A DNA stretch of 24,336 bases, from the NCBI GenBank assembly GCA_026014515.1, contig JAOZIG010000122.1, forward strand, positions 1-24,336, given 5' to 3'. This stretch comes from Candidatus Bathyarchaeota archaeon. Its GTDB lineage: Archaea > Thermoproteota > Bathyarchaeia > TCS64. The position numbers and the translations under genes are program-made. The notes beneath the pieces were generated by a model. The model saw only the letters and a program-made list of their open reading frames with translations. It did not search any database and was not told the DNA's origin. Numbering within the stretch: position 1 is the first letter of the stretch; the number at the start of each line of letters is the position of its first letter. Below are positions 20,446 through 24,336 of the stretch, piece by piece.

Positions 20446-21768
20446 ATGCAAAATATGCCAGCAGACAGACGAGCGCAGATACAACTACAAGACGCTGCAT
20501 TCGAGGACCAACTCGAAAGATACAACATATCATCAAACAGGATACTCCCCATCGTACTCATCTGCGTCATCGTTGACATGCTGGGCTACATGATGGTCAT
20601 GCCCTTGCTGCCTTTCTACGCCCAGACATTTGGTGCATCAGAGTTCACAATAGGCATAATGACAAGCCTCAACGCCATTACTAGTCTCATCAGTGGTCCT
20701 TTCTGGGGTAAGCTCAGTGACAAGTATGGACGAAAACCCATACTGTTGATCTGTGAGGCGGGTACACTGTTTAGTTTTATTATCTTGGCGTTATCTGGGT
20801 CCATTCAGATGATCGTCATCTCAAGGATAATTGATGGTCTCTTCGGTGGACAAATACCGATAATAATGGCAACCATCAGCGATGTCACAACCCCAAGGAA
20901 TCGTAGCGAAAAGATGGCGATAATGGCCGTAGCCATGACTGTCGGCAGCATTGTTGGCCCCACTATAGGCGGTTGGCTGGGTGCACTTGACTTGGTTTAT
21001 CCAGCTTATGCAGCTAGCGCAATGGCTCTAGTTACCATAATTGCAACCGTGGTAATCTACAGTGATACGATGCCTGAGGGGAGAAGAAAAGAGTTACAGG
21101 AAGAAGCAGCGAAGAAACCGGGAAACGGTAAACTTGTGCTGACTAGGACGATTATGCTGCGCCTTGGTCAGTGTCTTGCTAATACCTTGGCGGTTAGTAT
21201 GATGTTTAGCAGCATGAGTCTGATACTGAACGCCAAGTATGGTTCAACGAGCACGGATATTGGTAACTTGATGGCGTTCATGGGTGTCTGTACCTTCGTG
21301 TTTGGGGGCGTCTTGATGAAGAAGATTAAGATGAAGATCGGTGACCAGAAGCTATTGTTGCTGGGGATCGTGTTGATGATCACGGCTTACTTTGTGATGC
21401 CTAACCTGCCCACGTTTTCCACGTTCTTCATCTTCGTGGTAATATTCAACGCCGGTAACAACTTCATACGCCCAGTGCTCACATCAAACCTATCAAGAAG
21501 CGTAGAGGCAGACAAACAGGGAACCATCAGCGGCTACTCGACTACAGTAAACTCGCTGGGAAGATCAGTAAGTCCATTGATTGCGACTGGTTGGCTTCAG
21601 CTTGGGGGTTTGACTCTGCTTGGTTTGCATATTAACCAGTATTATATGATCGCGGCTTCTGGGATACTCTTTGGTTTGGTGTTGTTGAGTCTCTACTTTA
21701 CGGACCAGCGTTCATCAGACATTGATGAAGATTATAACATGCCTATGAGTCCACCGATGGATGACTAG
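20446..21768 (+). CDS. MFS transporter, DHA1-type multidrug efflux
   Basis: About 440 residues with twelve hydrophobic helices and a soluble N-terminus. Signature loop A reads GKLSDKYGRKP between helices 2 and 3, LGYMMVMPLLPFYA is the DHA1 first helix, and VGSIVGPTIGGWLG is motif C, which marks drug/proton antiporters. It most likely exports a toxic hydrophobic compound using the proton gradient, but the substrate is unknown. I use the ATG at 20446; a GTG nine bases upstream and an ATG nine bases downstream are alternatives and no good ribosome site decides. Expression probably depends on the ribbon-helix-helix regulator encoded divergently. Confidence 0.88.
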   Translation: MQNMPADRRAQIQLQDAAFEDQLERYNISSNRILPIVLICVIVDMLGYMMVMPLLPFYAQTFGASEFTIGIMTSLNAITSLISGPFWGKLSDKYGRKPILLICEAGTLFSFIILALSGSIQMIVISRIIDGLFGGQIPIIMATISDVTTPRNRSEKMAIMAVAMTVGSIVGPTIGGWLGALDLVYPAYAASAMALVTIIATVVIYSDTMPEGRRKELQEEAAKKPGNGKLVLTRTIMLRLGQCLANTLAVSMMFSSMSLILNAKYGSTSTDIGNLMAFMGVCTFVFGGVLMKKIKMKIGDQKLLLLGIVLMITAYFVMPNLPTFSTFFIFVVIFNAGNNFIRPVLTSNLSRSVEADKQGTISGYSTTVNSLGRSVSPLIATGWLQLGGLTLLGLHINQYYMIAASGILFGLVLLSLYFTDQRSSDIDEDYNMPMSPPMDD

Positions 21769-21812
21769 CGTCTATTTTTCGCTTGTTTCTTATGTGTTTT
21801 CATATAAATGAT

Positions 21813-21832
21813 AAATGAATGGTCGTTCATTT
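21813..21832. promoter_or_regulatory. Candidate operator at the promoter of the RPH-like gene
   Basis: AAATGAA and TTCATTT are perfect 7-bp arms around a 6-nt spacer (TGGTCG). This resembles the palindromes bound by TetR-type dimers. A TATA-like CATATAAATG (21801-21810) predicts a transcript start at about 21832, at the edge of the palindrome. No TetR-type gene is in the window. Confidence 0.45.
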
Positions 21833-24336
21833 TTCAAGCGAGGAGCTGATTCTATACACATCTATGATCTAAGTGAATCATTATCGCTTGGAAAGGCTGG
21901 GGGAAAGGGACTAAACCTTTGCTTACTGGTGGAGGCTGGCTTCAATGTACCACGAGGATTCATTATTACTACATCAGCCTACAACGATTATGTCAAAACA
22001 AACAGCCTTCAGCTTATCATAGATGAGAATATTGCATCTATCAGTGACTCTATCGAGTCACTTCAAACAGCCAGCGAACACATCAGACAGGCGTTCACTG
22101 AGGGAAAGATACCAGAAACTCTCAGAAAGGAAATAATTGATACATATCGCAGAAACGGGCTAGACAAGGTCGCTGTACGTAGCTCAGCTACTGCAGAAGA
22201 CCTCCCAGAGACCTCTTTCGCGGGGCAACAGGATACTTTCCTGAATGTTGAGGGCGAGGAGGCGCTTCTCAGGGCGGTTGTGGATTGTTGGAGTAGCCTC
22301 TGGACTCCTAGAGCCATTGGGTATAGGCGGAGAAACAAGATACCTCAGAATATGGTTTCGCTTGCAGTTGTTGTTCAGGCTATGGTGCAGAGTGTTACCT
22401 CTGGCGTCTTGTTTACAGTTAATCCCTTGACCGGTGTGCGTACTGAGGTTGTCATTAATGCTACTTTTGGGCTTGGTGAGGCATTGGTCTCAGGTCAGAT
22501 TGAGCCCGACGAGTATGTGGTGGATAAACAGAGCGGTAGAATCAAGTCTGTAAGGCTTGGAGAGAAGGATGGTTCAGGGAAACAAGCCTTAGATGAACAG
22601 TTAATCAGTGAGCTAACAGAGCTAGGGGCCAAGATTGAGGATCATTATGGTTCTCCACAGGACATTGAGTGGGCTAGATATGATGATATGTTCTATGTGC
22701 TCCAGTCGCGCCCAGTTACAGGATTATATCCGTTACCAGTGGGAGAGAAGCCTGAGCCACTTCAGGTCTATGGTTCTTTTGCCCATGTGCAGGGTGTGCT
22801 TCAGCCCTTGACTCCGATGGGAATGGATGTCATCTTGCAGGCTCTTGGACATATTCAGAAGAAGCTGGGTGGCTCTCTGAGCCCAAGGGAGAATAAACGG
22901 TTTCTCATAGCGGGTGGTAGGCTCTATAGTAATGTGACTGAGCTCTTCAGGAATAAGCGGTATCAGGGGATCGCCCGGGGTGTTTTGAGGTTTGTAGAGC
23001 CTGTGATGGAGTCATCTGTTGAGGAGATTTTGGCTGATCCAAGGCTTATGAAGACGGATGGTAAGCCCAGTTTCCATGAGATGAGTCTGATTGTACCCGT
23101 GTTGGTGCCGTTTGTATGCAGATTCATCGGGTGTGTTCTGAGACCAGTCAGTAGCAGAGCGAAGATAAACAACAAGATTGAATCAGAAGTAGAGCACTGG
23201 AGGAGAACAGGCGAGGGTTTAGAGACCCTAGAGGAGCACCGGGATTATATTCATAGACTGTTGGAAAGCGTGCACAGGACCATTCTGAAGAGCGTTCTAC
23301 CACCTGTTGCTGCAGGTCAGGGCATGTTCTTTCAAGTTAAGATGCGTGCCGAGAGACTTGGACTTGATAATGATGCATTGAATATCAGCAGAGGGCTTCC
23401 ATTTAACGTAACCACGGAAATGGACTTGATGCTCTGGGAGAAGGTACAGCGCATCAAGATTGATTCATCGTCGATGGAGGTGCTGAATAAGCCTGTAGAG
23501 GAGTTATCAGAGGCTTACCTGAAGGGCGGACTCCCTGAGGTGTTTCAGACAGAGCTTGAAGACTTTCTGAGTTCTTATGGTATGCGTGGTGTCGCGGAGA
23601 TTGATGTTGGTACGCCTCGGTGGGGTGAAGACCCTGCCCACATCATACAGATGATACAGACCTACGCCACGATAGATGACCCCGAGAAGGCTCCTGATAC
23701 CGTGTTCAAGCGTATGGCGGAGTCAGCGGAAGCATCGCTAGAGCACATAGCAGAGGAGGCTGGACGCCAATGGGGCGGGATAAGCAAACAGGTTGTTAGG
23801 TATCTTGGGTTTAGGCAGCGTAACCTCGCTGGGCTCAGGGAATCACCCAAGCTCTTCATCGTAAAGATGCTGTATAATGTACGGCGTAGTCTTCTAGCGA
23901 TTGGACGAGTTCTGAAGTCTGAAGGGTATCTGGAGTCAGAGCGTGATGTATTCTATCTACGAATTGATGAGTTAGAACACCGTGACTGGCGGAACACAGT
24001 ATCGGAGAGAAAACAACAATTCAGGCTAGATAGTAACCGGAAACCCCCGAGAATACTTCTCAGCGATGGACACGCCTACTATGGCGCCTCAAGCAGCGAT
24101 GGAAAAACATTACAAGGTGCACCAGTCTCCCCGGGACACGTAGAAGGGATAGCTCATGTGATGCTTGATCCATCCTCTGAGAAGCTGTTACCCGGTGAGA
24201 TACTTGTGTGTCCTGCTACTGATCCCGCTTGGACCCCCTTGTTTTTGGCTGCTGGTGGTTTGGTGATGGAGGTTGGTGGCTTGATGACTCATGGCTCTAT
24301 CGTGGCTAGGGAGTATGGGATACCGGCTGTTGTCGG
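21815..24336 (+). CDS. Rifampin phosphotransferase-like PEP-synthase family protein (truncated by window edge)
   Basis: I translated an open frame running to the window end, about 840 codons. Order: ATP-grasp PPDK_N domain (GGKGLNL about 28-34; AVRSSATAEDLPETSFAGQQ from 120; LFTVNPLTG; FGLGEALVSGQIEPDEYVV; YVLQSRPVT). A long helical middle domain follows, with ISRGLPFNVTTEM. The swivelling His domain is APVSPGHVEGIAHVMLDP, then GGLMTHGSIVAREYG with catalytic His about 826. This is the order of rifampin phosphotransferase (ATP, rifampin, His domains), not of PEP synthase, which ends in a TIM barrel. Only the last few dozen residues should be missing. The start is uncertain: ATG 21815 lies in a promoter-like palindrome, while AGGAG (21841-21845) precedes an in-frame ATA at 21854. 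Confidence 0.85.
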   Translation, partial: MNGRSFFKRGADSIHIYDLSESLSLGKAGGKGLNLCLLVEAGFNVPRGFIITTSAYNDYVKTNSLQLIIDENIASISDSIESLQTASEHIRQAFTEGKIPETLRKEIIDTYRRNGLDKVAVRSSATAEDLPETSFAGQQDTFLNVEGEEALLRAVVDCWSSLWTPRAIGYRRRNKIPQNMVSLAVVVQAMVQSVTSGVLFTVNPLTGVRTEVVINATFGLGEALVSGQIEPDEYVVDKQSGRIKSVRLGEKDGSGKQALDEQLISELTELGAKIEDHYGSPQDIEWARYDDMFYVLQSRPVTGLYPLPVGEKPEPLQVYGSFAHVQGVLQPLTPMGMDVILQALGHIQKKLGGSLSPRENKRFLIAGGRLYSNVTELFRNKRYQGIARGVLRFVEPVMESSVEEILADPRLMKTDGKPSFHEMSLIVPVLVPFVCRFIGCVLRPVSSRAKINNKIESEVEHWRRTGEGLETLEEHRDYIHRLLESVHRTILKSVLPPVAAGQGMFFQVKMRAERLGLDNDALNISRGLPFNVTTEMDLMLWEKVQRIKIDSSSMEVLNKPVEELSEAYLKGGLPEVFQTELEDFLSSYGMRGVAEIDVGTPRWGEDPAHIIQMIQTYATIDDPEKAPDTVFKRMAESAEASLEHIAEEAGRQWGGISKQVVRYLGFRQRNLAGLRESPKLFIVKMLYNVRRSLLAIGRVLKSEGYLESERDVFYLRIDELEHRDWRNTVSERKQQFRLDSNRKPPRILLSDGHAYYGASSSDGKTLQGAPVSPGHVEGIAHVMLDPSSEKLLPGEILVCPATDPAWTPLFLAAGGLVMEVGGLMTHGSIVAREYGIPAVV

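Noticed and set aside
21815..24336. Phosphoenolpyruvate synthase (PpsA)
   Set aside because: In PpsA the His domain follows the ATP-grasp domain closely and a TIM barrel ends the protein. Here a long helical domain separates them and the His domain is near the C-terminus, as in rifampin phosphotransferase.

Overview
The window is archaeal chromosomal DNA. It carries the archaeal NurA-HerA-Mre11-Rad50 end-resection cluster and a Tfx-family regulator (an archaeal family). Many starts have a TATA-like box centred about 26-27 nt upstream, which suggests leaderless mRNAs, and GTG/TTG starts are common. The lineage cannot be fixed from sequence alone. An Asgard-type (for example Thorarchaeota-like) or Thermoplasmata-related archaeon is a low-confidence guess from the gene mix.

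Layout. (1) 1-5035, minus strand: nurA-herA-mre11-rad50 in transcription order, overlapping or touching at every junction; rad50 runs off the left edge. (2) 5125-6406, minus: three small uncharacterised proteins, two of which share a motif, downstream of a Tfx-type helix-turn-helix regulator, with a cluster of TGATCA palindromes between. (3) 6484-9325, plus: a three-gene FecCD/BtuCDF-type metal-complex ABC importer divergent from tfx; then an MscS-type channel (9360-10184) and an eight-cysteine zinc protein with an acidic tail (10434-10622) behind an apparently structured leader. (4) 10815-14446, minus: a TIGR04076-type protein and two AbgB-like M20 amidohydrolase paralogues flanking a tRNA-Leu(UAG) gene. 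Between the tRNA and the upstream paralogue lies a small element complementary to two separate parts of that tRNA. (5) 14511-16920, plus: a PfkB sugar kinase with a two-subunit UxaA/SuyAB-type lyase, probably one catabolic operon. (6) 16959-18832, plus: a DUF998 membrane protein, a ferritin-like helical protein, and an iron-sulfur flavoprotein carrying an extra C-terminal C2H2-like finger. (7) 18829-24336: an APH-type small-molecule kinase, a ribbon-helix-helix regulator with a palindromic operator facing an MFS efflux pump, and a rifampin-phosphotransferase-like PEP-synthase relative truncated by the right edge. Together these resemble a detoxification or drug-resistance neighbourhood.

The most unusual item is the element at about 12852-12917. 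It can pair, in the right order and with the T-arm looped out, to both the variable arm and the CCA end of the adjacent tRNA-Leu. No phage, transposon, CRISPR array or rRNA was seen.
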